A stretch of DNA of 64,000 nucleotides from Xanthocytophaga agilis (lineage in GTDB: Bacteria; Bacteroidota; Bacteroidia; Cytophagales; 172606-1). The stretch is taken from the NCBI RefSeq assembly GCF_030068605.1, contig NZ_JASJOU010000007.1:186001-250000 (forward strand), read 5' to 3'. The notes under the pieces were generated by a model. The model did not search any database. It was given only the letters and a program-made list of their open reading frames with translations, and was not told where the DNA came from. The translations under genes were made by a program, and so were the position numbers. Within the stretch, counting starts at the first letter, position 1. Every line of letters starts with the position of its first letter. Below are positions 37,378 through 47,050 of the stretch, piece after piece.

Positions 37378-38031
37378 ATGAGAATTGCCATCATTGGAGC
37401 TTCCGGATTTGTTGGCTCACATTTGCTGACAGAAGCCCTGCAACGGGATCATTATGTAACAGCAATTGTGCGGCATCCTGAAAAAATTACAACCCACCAT
37501 CCGCATTTGATTGTCAAAACATGTGATATTATGGACACTGATGCTTTAGTGCCTTTGTTAGCTGATAACGATGCAGTACTTAGTGCCTATAATCCAGGCT
37601 GGACCAATCCTAATATCTACGATGATTTTCTGAAAGGTTCCAAATCCATCCAAGAAGCTACCAAAAAAGCAGGAGTTAAACGCCTTCTTACAATAGGTGG
37701 TGCAGGTAGTCTATACGTAGCGCCTGATACCCAACTGATTGATACTCCTCAGTTTCCAGCTGAGTGGAAGCCAGGTGCGCTGGCAGCAAGAGATTACTTG
37801 AACATCCTTAAAGAAGAAAAGGATATTGAGTGGACATTTTTAAGTCCAGCAATAGAAATGCACGCTGGTACGTCTGGCAAACGTACAGGTCGATACCGTA
37901 CTGGAAAAGATGAGCCTGTATTTGATGCCAATGGAGCATGCCGTATTTCGGCAGAGGACTTAGCAGTAGCATTGATTGATGAACTGGAAAATAAACAGTT
38001 TCCCAAACAACGTTTTACAGTAGCTTATTAA
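37378..38031 (+). CDS. NAD(P)-binding oxidoreductase, NmrA/SDR_a5-like
   Basis: 217 residues beginning at the ATG at 37378 (MRIAIIGASGFVGSHLL); the longer frame from 37243 overlaps the tetR gene and is not credible. The Rossmann motif GASGFVGS, the DIMD segment and RLLTIGGAGSLYVAP are those of the cytoplasmic NAD(P)H-binding family often found under control of TetR- or HxlR-type regulators. It is probably co-transcribed with tetR and repressed by it. Confidence 0.87.
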   Translation: MRIAIIGASGFVGSHLLTEALQRDHYVTAIVRHPEKITTHHPHLIVKTCDIMDTDALVPLLADNDAVLSAYNPGWTNPNIYDDFLKGSKSIQEATKKAGVKRLLTIGGAGSLYVAPDTQLIDTPQFPAEWKPGALAARDYLNILKEEKDIEWTFLSPAIEMHAGTSGKRTGRYRTGKDEPVFDANGACRISAEDLAVALIDELENKQFPKQRFTVAY

Positions 38032-38111
38032 AGCTATTCTAAGCTACTTTCTTTATTCCTGCTTTTGAGTTTTTTTAATTTTTCTCAATAAATTTTATCA
38101 GATTTAATTTT

Positions 38112-38125
38112 GTACCAAAAAGTAC
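38112..38125 (+). promoter_or_regulatory. Second copy of the TetR operator, before the hydrolase gene
   Basis: GTACCAAAAAGTAC matches the palindrome at 36701-36714 at 12 of 14 positions and, like it, directly follows AATTTT. It lies 22 bases before the start codon at 38147. Confidence 0.65.
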
Positions 38126-38146
38126 AGAATAAATTATTTCTATTCT

Positions 38147-39040
38147 ATGAAAAAATATAATTATACTACCATCTATTTTAAAACCACTAAGGTTGATAAC
38201 CTGAATATTTTTTATCGTGAAGCAGGTGTAGGAAATCCACAGACAATACTCATGTTGCATGGATTTCCATCTTCATCCCATATGTATCGCAATCTGATAA
38301 AGGAACTGGCAAGTCGTTATCATGTTGTTGCACCTGACTATCCTGGTTTTGGAATGAGTAGTTGTCCTTCTCCATCTGAGTTTAGCTATAATTTTGATCA
38401 TCTGGCAGAGGTAATGGAAAAATTCACTGTAAGACTTAACTTGTCAGCATTCAATCTCTATATGCATGATTATGGCGGACCAGTTGGTTTTCGCATTGCG
38501 GTCAAACATCCTGAATGGATTCAATCTCTTATTATTCAGAACGCAAATGTGTACGAAGATGGACTGGGTCCAGACGTACAGTTTATAGGCCAGTTGGAGC
38601 AATCGGGTGATACAGAAGGCTTAAAAAAGGCAGTCGAGTTTATGCTTTCACAGGAAGGTATTAAACAACAATATACATATGGTGCTCTCAATCCAGAGAT
38701 AATCAGCCCTGATGCTTACCTGATGGATCATTTCTTTATGGAAAGACATGGCATAAAAGCTATACAATCTATTTTGTTCCAGAATTATTCTACCAATTTC
38801 CCACAGTATCCCTTATGGCAAAACTATCTCAGAACCTATCAGCCTCATGCCTTGGTACTTTGGGGAAAGAATGACAAGATTTTTATAGCGCCAGGAGCAG
38901 AGGCATATCGGAAAGACTTAAAAGAAGTAGAAATACATCTTTTAGATGGTGGACACTTTGTACAGGAAGAACAATTTGAATTAATGGCTATACAAATCGA
39001 TGAGTTTTTAACTCGCAAATATGCTAAACAAGCATACTAG
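38147..39040 (+). CDS. Alpha/beta hydrolase with Asp nucleophile
   Basis: 297 residues of the alpha/beta hydrolase fold. The oxyanion-loop motif LHGFPSSSH is followed by PDYPGFGMS and the nucleophile elbow MHDYGGPVGF, where Asp108 replaces serine. This points to a haloalkane dehalogenase-like or epoxide hydrolase-like enzyme. A late acidic residue (LWGKNDKIF) and the base histidine (LDGGHFVQEE) complete the triad. There is no signal peptide. An operator-like palindrome at 38112 ties it to the TetR gene upstream. Confidence 0.88.
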   Translation: MKKYNYTTIYFKTTKVDNLNIFYREAGVGNPQTILMLHGFPSSSHMYRNLIKELASRYHVVAPDYPGFGMSSCPSPSEFSYNFDHLAEVMEKFTVRLNLSAFNLYMHDYGGPVGFRIAVKHPEWIQSLIIQNANVYEDGLGPDVQFIGQLEQSGDTEGLKKAVEFMLSQEGIKQQYTYGALNPEIISPDAYLMDHFFMERHGIKAIQSILFQNYSTNFPQYPLWQNYLRTYQPHALVLWGKNDKIFIAPGAEAYRKDLKEVEIHLLDGGHFVQEEQFELMAIQIDEFLTRKYAKQAY

Positions 39041-39231
39041 AAAAATGTATTACTGTCAGGCAAGTTAATTATGAAAATTTTAATTTGTCTGACAATTTCT
39101 TTTTTATCCATCAATAGCTTCCTTGTTGTTCGCACAACAAACAATCCTTAGTAATCCATATCATTATATGTTTGTATTTTCTTTAAAAAAGTTGCTTCTT
39201 GAGTCATGTTTATGGGTTAAGATCACAAACT

Positions 39232-40218
39232 ATGACACCTATACTACCATCTGTAACTCCCCAATATCTGTTTTACGAACATACCCGGAGAATTGAGACG
39301 CTCTCTTCCTGTGGTTTAGCAGAGGAGATCAGCACTTTGATATTACCATATGGTAAGGCAGAGTTGAAATACTGGCAGTGGGATGATATAGCCATTCATT
39401 ACACCAAACACTATTTTGATGATTATTTCTTTTTTGAAAAGAAAAACAATGACAACAAAGTATGTATGGAATTTAATATGAAAGGAAGCTATCTCATCCG
39501 GCATGCGGGTCAGGTGTATAATGTAAAAGCTGCCCAGCATAATATAATTTATACACCTCAGGTTCATAACACATTTCAGAATGGAGATTTGATTGGAGAA
39601 ACCTTTAAAATACATTTTTCTCCAGAACGATTTCTGAGTATTGCAGAAGATGGAAACGATATACTCAAACGCTTTGCAGGTCGAATGATGGAAGGAAACC
39701 CTGTTGTATTATCTCCTAATTCTCAATCTATCTCTCCCGAATTAAAAAAAGCTATTCATGATATTCTGCACTGTCATTATACAGGTGGACTCAAAAAACT
39801 GTTTATGCTTTCCAAAAGCATCGAGATTCTGGTTCTGCAGGCCGAATCCTATGATAAAGCAGATCAGCAGTTCCGACAAACAATTTATTGTAAACACACC
39901 CAAGAGCAGGATAAGGTCCACCATGCGCGTAACTATCTGGAACAGCACATGGATACACCTCCCAGCCTTTCAGAGCTTGCTCGGATTGTAGGACTCAATG
40001 AATATAAACTCAAACGAGGATTCAAGGAAATATATCAGACAACTGTTTTTGGTTATCTTGCGGATCATCGGTTGATTCAGGCCAGACAACTGTTGTTAGA
40101 CACTACTAAAACAGCCAGTGAAATAGCCTATGAACTAGGCTATTCTTCTCCTCAGCATTTTAATAATGCCTTCCGCAAAAAATTCGGCATCACCCCACAA
40201 AAGCTACGAAATAAATAA
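39232..40218 (+). CDS. AraC family transcriptional regulator
   Basis: 328 residues starting at the ATG at 39232; a TTG-initiated frame opens at 39199. The C-terminal 100 residues contain the two helix-turn-helix units of AraC proteins (SLSELARIVGLNEYKLKRGF, then TASEIAYELGYSSPQHFNNA) and the closing FGITPQKLR. The N-terminal part is a ligand or dimer domain like that of PchR-type regulators. It is followed by no obvious operon partner; the next gene starts 180 bp downstream. Confidence 0.9.
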   Translation: MTPILPSVTPQYLFYEHTRRIETLSSCGLAEEISTLILPYGKAELKYWQWDDIAIHYTKHYFDDYFFFEKKNNDNKVCMEFNMKGSYLIRHAGQVYNVKAAQHNIIYTPQVHNTFQNGDLIGETFKIHFSPERFLSIAEDGNDILKRFAGRMMEGNPVVLSPNSQSISPELKKAIHDILHCHYTGGLKKLFMLSKSIEILVLQAESYDKADQQFRQTIYCKHTQEQDKVHHARNYLEQHMDTPPSLSELARIVGLNEYKLKRGFKEIYQTTVFGYLADHRLIQARQLLLDTTKTASEIAYELGYSSPQHFNNAFRKKFGITPQKLRNK

Positions 40219-40399
40219 CTGCTTCAGGACTATATTGAATAGAACATTCTCTAGTCCCTCAAGATAATAGCACCCTATCCAAGGAAGACCTTATCCTAAC
40301 ACAGAATACATTCCCGCATATATTAGTTTTTATCCGTTTGATGCAATCTCAAGATCATACTCTGAGGTATTTTTGCTTTATAATTAAACAATAAAGACC

Positions 40400-40822
40400 A
40401 TGACACAAGTCACAACAGTTCAGAAATCCGTTCTGATCAATACATCTGCTGCCAAAGTATGGCATGCCATTACAGATCCCGACATGATCAAACAACTTTT
40501 CTTCGGTACAACAGTTGAATCTGAATGGAAAGTCGGAGGACCCATTGTTTATCATGGCGAATGGGAGGGAAATTCATATATTGATAAAGGTACTATCCTA
40601 CAACTAGAACCAGAGAAAAGATTTCAGCATACTTATTGGAGTTCTGTTGCAGGAACAACAGATGCTCCAGAAAATTACGCTACGATCACCTATGAAATTA
40701 CACAAGAAGGTAATCAAAGTCGGCTTGCTATAACCCAGGATAATGTAATCTCTGAAAAAACAGGAGATGGCTGGCAGCAACTATTGGAAAATATGAAAAA
40801 GATACTAGAGACAAATTCGTAA
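40400..40822 (+). CDS. SRPBCC/AHSA1 domain protein
   Basis: A 140-residue cytoplasmic protein of the START-like fold. TVQKSVLINTSAAKVWHAIT (beta 1 with VW..ITDPD), GTILQLEPEKRFQHTYWS and GDGWQQLLENMKKIL (C-terminal helix) match the AHSA1/CalC-type family, which binds hydrophobic ligands. The specific ligand is unknown. The stop codon overlaps a possible next start (TAATG at 40820), so it is coupled to the YdeI-like gene. Confidence 0.88.
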   Translation: MTQVTTVQKSVLINTSAAKVWHAITDPDMIKQLFFGTTVESEWKVGGPIVYHGEWEGNSYIDKGTILQLEPEKRFQHTYWSSVAGTTDAPENYATITYEITQEGNQSRLAITQDNVISEKTGDGWQQLLENMKKILETNS

Positions 40823-40884
40823 TGTTAGTATATTCGTTTTCATCAGATGATCTGTTCAATAAAATACACCATCAGAAATTACCC

Positions 40885-41472
40885 ATGAAAACGTTTTATG
40901 CAGAAGACCGGACTCAATGGAGAACATGGCTGGAAACCAATTACCAGTTAGAGAAAGAGATCTATTTGGTTTTTTACAAGAAAGGTACAGGTAAGCCTAC
41001 TCTGTCTTATGATGAGTCCGTAGAAGAAGCACTTTGTTTTGGCTGGATCGATGGTGTACGTAAAACGTTGGATGAACAAAGTTATACTCTTCGGTTTACA
41101 CCGCGACGTTTGGGTAGTATCTGGTCATTGGTCAATCGTAACCGATGTGAAAAGTTGATTGCAGATGGTAAAATGACAGAAGCTGGAATAAAGTTTATTG
41201 AAGATGCAAAAAAAACAGGGCAATGGGACGCTGCTTATAGCTTAAAAGCAGAAACTGCTCTCCCATCAGATCTTCAGGAAGCATTACAGGCTTATCCCAA
41301 GGCATGGGAGTTCTTCCAAAAGCTAAGCAACTCCAACAAATTTACTTACGTCCGCCATATGGATCTCAAAAGTCCTGAATTGCGAAAGGCTCGTATCCAG
41401 AAAATAGTAGAGCTATGTGAAGCTAATATTAAACCTTATGTGGATGGTAAACCATCTGTCAGAAATCAGTAA
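40885..41472 (+). CDS. YdeI/OmpD-associated family protein
   Basis: 195 residues from the ATG at 40885 (MKTFYAEDRTQWRTWL); the frame opens already at 40822 in a TAATG overlap with the previous gene, and that longer start cannot be excluded. SYDESVEEALCFGWIDGVRK and RFTPRRLGSIWSLVNRNRCEKL are the hallmarks of the family, and the C-terminal YPKAWEFFQKLSNSNKFTYV region matches bacteriocin-protection proteins. The molecular role is not established. Confidence 0.87.
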   Translation: MKTFYAEDRTQWRTWLETNYQLEKEIYLVFYKKGTGKPTLSYDESVEEALCFGWIDGVRKTLDEQSYTLRFTPRRLGSIWSLVNRNRCEKLIADGKMTEAGIKFIEDAKKTGQWDAAYSLKAETALPSDLQEALQAYPKAWEFFQKLSNSNKFTYVRHMDLKSPELRKARIQKIVELCEANIKPYVDGKPSVRNQ

Positions 41473-41486
41473 AACCCAGGTCTTAT

Positions 41487-41532
41487 TTTCCTTATCTCAG
41501 ACTTATTGCTAACAGAATCTGAGATAAGGAAA
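41487..41532. terminator. Inverted repeat between convergent genes
   Basis: TTTCCTTATCTCAGA (41487-41501) and TCTGAGATAAGGAAA (41518-41532) are a perfect 15-bp repeat around a 16-base loop, between convergent stop codons at 41472 and 41543. The flanking T tract is weak, but the position fits a shared terminator. Confidence 0.6.
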
Positions 41533-41542
41533 CTCTAAAAAG

Positions 41543-42112
41543 CTATCTTTGCATAGCAATGGCTTCCACTTTTTCAATCCACCGATTACGTTGCTGCGGT
41601 GTAAGCTTCCTCATTTGATCGATAGTGACTACTTTAGTTTTATTTATCCCACAGAAAGCCAGTACACCTTGCTTCATTACCCAATGTCCGGCATTTTTCA
41701 TCCACCATCGATAATACCATTTAGGACTATCCATAGTGACCAGTAAGGTAGCAGTTTTGTGTTTTAGCAATTTCTCAGGTAGGGGCTTATCTGATTCATA
41801 CTTAAAAGCAAAGCCAGGCACAAATACTCTATCAATAAAACCTTTCAGCAAAGCAGGCATTGTCCACCACCAGGTTGGGTATACAAATACAATGTGATCA
41901 CTCCATGTAATTAGTTCCTGCGCCCGAAGCAAATCCGGTTCCAGTAGATTTCCAGAATATCCTTCTTTTAGGCTTACATCAAAATGTAGTTCATACAGAT
42001 GCAATAGATGGGCTTCACTATTTCTTTTTTGTGCTCCACTATAATAGGCAGCAGCTAATTGTGAACAATAGCTATTTTTATTGGGATGGCCATTGATAAT
42101 GAGTGTCTTCAT
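41543..42112 (-). CDS. NAD(P)H-dependent flavodoxin-like oxidoreductase
   Basis: 189 residues from the ATG at 42112 (MKTLIINGHPNKNSYCSQL); the open frame reaches 42157. The fold is that of NQO1/MdaB-type quinone reductases, with the FMN-binding INGHPNKNSYCS loop, VFVYPTWWWTMPALLKGFID and a C-terminal CGINKTKV segment. It likely performs two-electron reduction of quinones using NAD(P)H. It is downstream of a Crp/Fnr gene on the same strand, 64 bp away, and is probably its target. Confidence 0.9.
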   Translation of the reverse strand: MKTLIINGHPNKNSYCSQLAAAYYSGAQKRNSEAHLLHLYELHFDVSLKEGYSGNLLEPDLLRAQELITWSDHIVFVYPTWWWTMPALLKGFIDRVFVPGFAFKYESDKPLPEKLLKHKTATLLVTMDSPKWYYRWWMKNAGHWVMKQGVLAFCGINKTKVVTIDQMRKLTPQQRNRWIEKVEAIAMQR

Positions 42113-42176
42113 ATATTGTTTATTCTTGATATGAAGCAAAAGTAAAGGTAGGCCCAAAGGTATCTTTTGACAAAAG

Positions 42177-42773
42177 TCAAAAACTAGCTTGTGTCAGTCG
42201 TTTTCGAATGCGACTTAGCGTTTCCTGTGTAATACCCAGGTAAGAAGCAATGTATCCCAATTGTGCTTTCTGTAAAATAATAGGATGTCCATTCTGAATC
42301 AGTAAATCATAGCGCTTACCCGCAGGAAGCATCTGAAGAATATAGTTTCGTTCTTCCATACAGGCATAGGCATCTTCTATAACTTTTCTGTAGATAGATT
42401 CCCATTTAGGCATTTGCTTAAACAGGTCTTGTACCTTTTTGTACTCTATTACCAGCAATTGACAATCTGTTAAAGCTCTAATATATTCAAAGGAAGCTCG
42501 TTGGTTTCTAAAACTTGGAAATGAAACTACAAATGAATCATCATAACCAAAGTGGGTAGTAATTTCACTACCACTCTCATCCAAGCTATATGTTCTGAGT
42601 AAACCTGTACCCACAAAACTCAAAGAATGACACACTTGCCCTTCTTTCAACAGAAAATCAGATTTTGCTATGGCCTTATAAGAGAATTTTGCTTTTATTA
42701 ATTCCCATTCTTCTTCTGTTAACGACTCATGTCGTACTAACTCTTTTCTTAGCTGTTTATATAAATCGTCCAT
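42177..42773 (-). CDS. Crp/Fnr family transcriptional regulator
   Basis: 198 residues. The N-terminal effector barrel (AIAKSDFLLKEGQVCHSLSFVGTGLLR) and C-terminal helix-turn-helix (LGYIASYLGITQETLSRIRKRL) are clear. The barrel lacks a typical cAMP-binding site. The recognition helix is nearly the same as in the regulator at 32239 (YLGI..ETLSRIR), so the two are paralogues. It precedes the quinone reductase gene on the same strand. Confidence 0.9.
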   Translation of the reverse strand: MDDLYKQLRKELVRHESLTEEEWELIKAKFSYKAIAKSDFLLKEGQVCHSLSFVGTGLLRTYSLDESGSEITTHFGYDDSFVVSFPSFRNQRASFEYIRALTDCQLLVIEYKKVQDLFKQMPKWESIYRKVIEDAYACMEERNYILQMLPAGKRYDLLIQNGHPIILQKAQLGYIASYLGITQETLSRIRKRLTQASF

Positions 42774-42796
42774 TGGATTGAAATATTTACGATAAA

Positions 42797-42844
42797 GGAA
42801 CGCAAAAAGGCATTATGAATAAACATAATGCCTTTTTGCGTTCC
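42797..42844. terminator. Perfect 21-bp hairpin, terminator of the amidohydrolase gene
   Basis: The arms 42797-42817 and 42824-42844 (centre AGGCATTATG/CATAATGCCT) pair perfectly around an AATAAA loop, with A and T runs inside the stem. It lies 17 bases beyond the amidohydrolase stop on the minus strand and before the start region of the Crp/Fnr gene. Confidence 0.85.
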
Positions 42845-42860
42845 CTATTGTGATCTAACT

Positions 42861-45800
42861 TCAGGGTCTCTTTAATAATTCTTCCAGGGAATATACTTCG
42901 CCATTCTTAATTACAGTCTCAACATTCCAAGCATCCCTGATTTGTGTGAGGGGATCACCTGTCACAATGACCAGATCGGCAAGCTTACCAGGCTCTACCG
43001 ATCCCAGGTCCTTACTAACGCCAACAGCTTCTGCCGCCCATAAAGTTGCAGACCGAAGTGCTTCAAATGGGGTAACACCTCCATCTACCCAGCATTGTAG
43101 TTCGGTATGTAAGCTGGTACCATAGGGAACAAAAGGGCTATCTGTTCCGGTTGTCACATGGGCACCAGCCGCAATCAAGCGTTTTACAGTACTCTGAAGA
43201 CTGGCAAAATTTGTCAGGAAACCGGGATACAACTTAGCAATCTGTCCTGTACTGGCTTTCATACTGGCAGTGAATTCAGGAGAATAAAAGGTTGTATACT
43301 GGCGATTCTCATATAATGCAGGATATTTGGCCGCCATAGCATGAAAACCACCTTGCAAAGCAGCTGTAGGAGTAATATTCATTTCTGACTTTGCCAATAG
43401 TTCAATTACATCCTGATAGGTACGATTTACAGCTGAGATCTTAGGGGAGTATCCCCTGCGGCTAGTTCCGCCGATATGCTCCACTGCATCAACAGCATAG
43501 CCCATTGCCGGATAAATTTCATGGGACGAAACCGGAATCCCATGTGCATGTGCAAAGGTTGTGATCCGTTGCTGCATCAAATCAGGCATACGTACATAGG
43601 TTTTAATCAGATCATATTCTAAACGAATAGATCTCTTTAATTCCAGTTCCAGATGAGCTTCCGAATGAATACTGGTGGCTAAGCCATAGTAGATCCGGCT
43701 ACCATCCGTAAGTCCTCCTGTAAAAAATTGCCGGGGGCCTTTTCGTGCGCCACTCGCCCACGATTCTTTTCGCTCCAATGCGTCATAAGGATCTGCTCCA
43801 GGCTCTCGTATAGATGTAATACCATAGGATAACCAAAGTCTGCCTTGCTTCTCTCCTGTCATTGCATATTGATGAGTATGCATCTCAAACAACCCAGGAA
43901 TTACCGTTTTGTCAGACGCATCAATTATCTTCCCTATTCGTCCTGTCTGATGGGGAACTATTTCTTTAATTCGATTGCCTTCAATTACAATGTCTACATT
44001 TTTCTGATAAGTAGCTGAAAGCCCATTAAATAACTGCCCGGCATGAACTATAATACTTTCTGAGGCCTGTTTGTACTGCCAGGTAAGATGCATAGGAATA
44101 ACCTCTATTTTACCATCTGCAACAGATACCTGTTTCAGTGTATCAGTCGCCAGAAAAACAATACGCTGAGAGTCTCCTGTCCAGCTAGGTACTTCTGCCA
44201 ATTCATTAGTCAGGCGCTTAGGAGGTCCGACCAGATTTCCGGATAGATCTACAGGTACCATCCATAACAGTCCATCCAGTGTATAAGCCATTTTACTCCC
44301 ATCAGGAGACCATACAGGACCATTCTTTCCCCGCATTGCCAATGTATTGTCAGGTACAGGCGAAACATACCGATCAGGCTTTCCATCCAGAGATACCAGC
44401 AAAATTTCACTAATACCTTCACGATACCGGGATGAATATACCTGTAGTGATGAAATAGCAATCGTCTTATTATCAGCAGACCAGCTTGGCTGACTGGGAA
44501 CGAACAATGACTCATGCACTTTCTCAATCTTTCCAGAAGATAAATTAATCACACTCAATGTCCCTCTCCCCCATGCATTGCGTGGATCACCTTGATAAAA
44601 GGCAATTTTAGTACCATCTGGCGACCAAGCAGGAAAGTTGAGATCATCTGGTAAATCAACCAGGCAACTATCTTTTTCAGTTTTCAGATTACGCATCCAA
44701 AGATCCATACCTCCATTCCGGTCAGAGATATATACCAGTCGTGAACCATCCGGCGACCAGGCAGGATCAACATCCAGGTAAGGATCATGGGTAATTGCCA
44801 TAGGTTCAGCCTTTCCATTTTCTAATATCCAGATATCACTTAATGCAGCAAAGGCAATCCTTCGCCCATCAGGTGATACAACAGGGCCTTTGATACCTTT
44901 AACGACCATAGGACCATGATTATCAAAACTATATCTTTTACGAGCATAGTTTCGTTTTGGTATAGTGACAATTGCTTTAAAAGGAATACTCTTAAAGCCT
45001 TTTTTCCCTACTTTCCTTCGTTTGATTTGCCCATCTGCAGTATACAAAAACTCATCAACAGATAACCACTCAGCTCGAAAAGGAAAAACATCCTCCTGTG
45101 GATCACTCAAGATAAGTTTATTACCATCAGATACACGAATCTGTTCCAGAAAGCTACCTTGCGCAGAAAAGGCATTATAGGATATATGTGTACCTGTACT
45201 ATTCCAGGCAGGTGCACATAACTTTCCATCTACCTTAGAAACCAATTTCTCTTTTCCATTATCCTCTCTCACATAAACACCAGGACCTGTACTACGTTCA
45301 GAGACAAATACTATACGTGTACCTTCAGCATTATAGGCTGGACAGTAATCATTTGCGATATCTGTTGTAAGTTGTATTATCTTACCTGATTGCATATCCA
45401 GTTGCCAGATATCATAATTGTCGGCTCTGTCAGAAGAAAAGACGAGACTCTTTCCGTCTGGCGCCCAATGAGGTTCACGATCATCATACACACCAAATGT
45501 TTGTTGCTTCAATCCACTCCCATCTTTCTTTACTGTCCAGATGTGGTAAGTTCCATCCCGAAATGACTGAAAAGCAATCTGACTCCCATCCGGAGACCAA
45601 GCTGGCTGGCGATTATCGCCGAAAGCATCTGTAACCGGATGTGCTTCGCCTCCTGTTACAGAGAGTACCCAGATGGTTCCCTGGACATCCAATGCCAGCC
45701 ATTTTCGATCTGGAGATATACTTATCGCCATATTAGTTCCCTCAGTAAGGGTAACTTTTAGCGAATCAGCAAATGAGGTGGGATTATTTGCAAAAGATGG

Positions 45801-45875
45801 GTCTGGTGTGTAACACAGTAGAAGTGATCCAAGGATTACACAAACCCATAGTGGTAGTTTAAATGAAAATGTCAT
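42861..45875 (-). CDS. Exported PD40 propeller-amidohydrolase fusion
   Basis: A 1004-residue two-part protein. After the signal peptide come about ten TolB-like PD40 repeats (WSPDGSQIAFQS, WSPDGTKIAFYQ and similar, residues 50-570), which form a beta propeller. The C-terminal part (about 615-1004) is a metal-dependent amidohydrolase with the metal-site motif FEMHTHQY, SSHEIYP, EHIGGTS and TGTDSPFVP. It ends with LADLVIVTGDPL and GEVY. Such fusions are thought to be exported peptidases or hydrolases whose propeller controls substrate access. The substrate is unknown. Confidence 0.9.
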   Translation of the reverse strand: MTFSFKLPLWVCVILGSLLLCYTPDPSFANNPTSFADSLKVTLTEGTNMAISISPDRKWLALDVQGTIWVLSVTGGEAHPVTDAFGDNRQPAWSPDGSQIAFQSFRDGTYHIWTVKKDGSGLKQQTFGVYDDREPHWAPDGKSLVFSSDRADNYDIWQLDMQSGKIIQLTTDIANDYCPAYNAEGTRIVFVSERSTGPGVYVREDNGKEKLVSKVDGKLCAPAWNSTGTHISYNAFSAQGSFLEQIRVSDGNKLILSDPQEDVFPFRAEWLSVDEFLYTADGQIKRRKVGKKGFKSIPFKAIVTIPKRNYARKRYSFDNHGPMVVKGIKGPVVSPDGRRIAFAALSDIWILENGKAEPMAITHDPYLDVDPAWSPDGSRLVYISDRNGGMDLWMRNLKTEKDSCLVDLPDDLNFPAWSPDGTKIAFYQGDPRNAWGRGTLSVINLSSGKIEKVHESLFVPSQPSWSADNKTIAISSLQVYSSRYREGISEILLVSLDGKPDRYVSPVPDNTLAMRGKNGPVWSPDGSKMAYTLDGLLWMVPVDLSGNLVGPPKRLTNELAEVPSWTGDSQRIVFLATDTLKQVSVADGKIEVIPMHLTWQYKQASESIIVHAGQLFNGLSATYQKNVDIVIEGNRIKEIVPHQTGRIGKIIDASDKTVIPGLFEMHTHQYAMTGEKQGRLWLSYGITSIREPGADPYDALERKESWASGARKGPRQFFTGGLTDGSRIYYGLATSIHSEAHLELELKRSIRLEYDLIKTYVRMPDLMQQRITTFAHAHGIPVSSHEIYPAMGYAVDAVEHIGGTSRRGYSPKISAVNRTYQDVIELLAKSEMNITPTAALQGGFHAMAAKYPALYENRQYTTFYSPEFTASMKASTGQIAKLYPGFLTNFASLQSTVKRLIAAGAHVTTGTDSPFVPYGTSLHTELQCWVDGGVTPFEALRSATLWAAEAVGVSKDLGSVEPGKLADLVIVTGDPLTQIRDAWNVETVIKNGEVYSLEELLKRP

Positions 45876-46052
45876 AGGATGTATGGTAGGAAGTATCGAA
45901 TAGTAAAATTAAACCTTCCGCACTAACATCAAAATATTTTACGGCATAACGACAAAAGATCAGTATTATATTTCACAAAAGACATATACCCCACACATAT
46001 AATCAAACAAAAAACTATAAAATCATAATTCGATTTCTCTAACACTATATAA

Positions 46053-46085
46053 AAAAGCCGGACTCAGTAACTGAATCCGACTTTT
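46053..46085 (-). terminator. Terminator after the GH12 gene
   Basis: AAAAGCCGGACTCAG (46053-46067) and CTGAATCCGACTTTT (46071-46085) pair over 15 bp. The two mismatched positions become G-U wobbles in minus-strand RNA, so it suits the gene at 46111. Confidence 0.82.
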
Positions 46086-46110
46086 AGCGCCAATCCAAAA
46101 TATATATCTG

Positions 46111-46860
46111 TTAGTTTGCAGTCACAGAAAAACTGTTTGTAGTATAATTAAGTCCTCCAGTGGATGAGGTGATCTCATACCCAAACTGCACATTGCCAAC
46201 AGTAATATCACCTATCCATCCTTTACTCTTAATCCAGTTCAGTATAGCTTTAATGTCTACCGTTGCATTATTTGTTTTAGTAGTAGCCAAAAAAGAGAAA
46301 ACTTCGTTCGAGCCATTATTTCCCCGGAATACATTCCAGGTACGTCCTCCTACATTCACATTAGTAAATACAGGAACGGCATCGCCTGCTGCACTCCAAT
46401 TATAGGAGATAGGTTTTACATTACCACTACCGCTGGATGTTCCTGTATAGTTCATCCATAACATAATCTCATACGCATTAGCACTATCCCAAATATCATA
46501 GGCAGACTCCCAGGCACCACCACTTGGTGTAGTAGCACTGAATGTACTGGAACAGGCAGACAACGCACTCAATTTTTTGCCAACATATTTGGTAGCGTTA
46601 GGATACGATTTAATACCTCCTGTGTTGGGATGGTTTGCCCATACACCCCAGTTGCTATACGAATTAGCCCAGATTGTTTGTGCACCAGCCCCACTTCCCC
46701 AGATATTGTTGTATAACGTGTATCCACCATTGGTCCATGTAGCCCATTGAGCAGAAGATGACCAGTTGGCTTTTACTTCGGATCTTACAGAAATACTCGC
46801 GTCTTTCTGACACGCGCTTAGTACACCAGCCAAAACAAATGCTAATAAAATTCTTTTCAT
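46111..46860 (-). CDS. GH12 endoglucanase-type lipoprotein
   Basis: 249 residues. The signal peptide MKRILLAFVLAGVLSAC gives a lipoprotein with Cys17. The mature protein is one glycoside hydrolase family 12 domain, a compact beta jelly roll that cleaves beta-1,4-glucan or xyloglucan. Family landmarks are YTLYNNIWG, GIKSYPN, the nucleophile Glu131 in EIMLWMNY, and the acid/base Glu229 in FGYEITSS. No carbohydrate-binding module is attached. It is a single gene with its own terminator. Confidence 0.9.
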   Translation of the reverse strand: MKRILLAFVLAGVLSACQKDASISVRSEVKANWSSSAQWATWTNGGYTLYNNIWGSGAGAQTIWANSYSNWGVWANHPNTGGIKSYPNATKYVGKKLSALSACSSTFSATTPSGGAWESAYDIWDSANAYEIMLWMNYTGTSSGSGNVKPISYNWSAAGDAVPVFTNVNVGGRTWNVFRGNNGSNEVFSFLATTKTNNATVDIKAILNWIKSKGWIGDITVGNVQFGYEITSSTGGLNYTTNSFSVTAN

Positions 46861-47050
46861 AAAATAGATTGATAGTAGTGAAAGAGGATTATTATTACTG
46901 AAGTTGTTTTGTATGGTGAGAAACTACTAGTAATACCTAGTATCTTATTGCACAAATTTTTTGTTTTTTTGTACTATTTACATCAGTAGAATACCCCAAA
47001 AAGAAAATTCAGGGAAAACCCTGATACAGTTTGTTCTGACTAATTATCCT

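Noticed and set aside
41487-41532. Long perfect inverted repeat as the end of an insertion sequence
   Set aside because: It sits between convergent stop codons, no transposase is near, and there is no second copy at a distance. A terminator is simpler.
46925-46942. TACTAG-N6-CTAGTA palindrome between the GH12 gene and the gene at 47051
   Set aside because: Half-sites of 6 bases in AT-rich DNA are expected by chance, and no regulator is adjacent.
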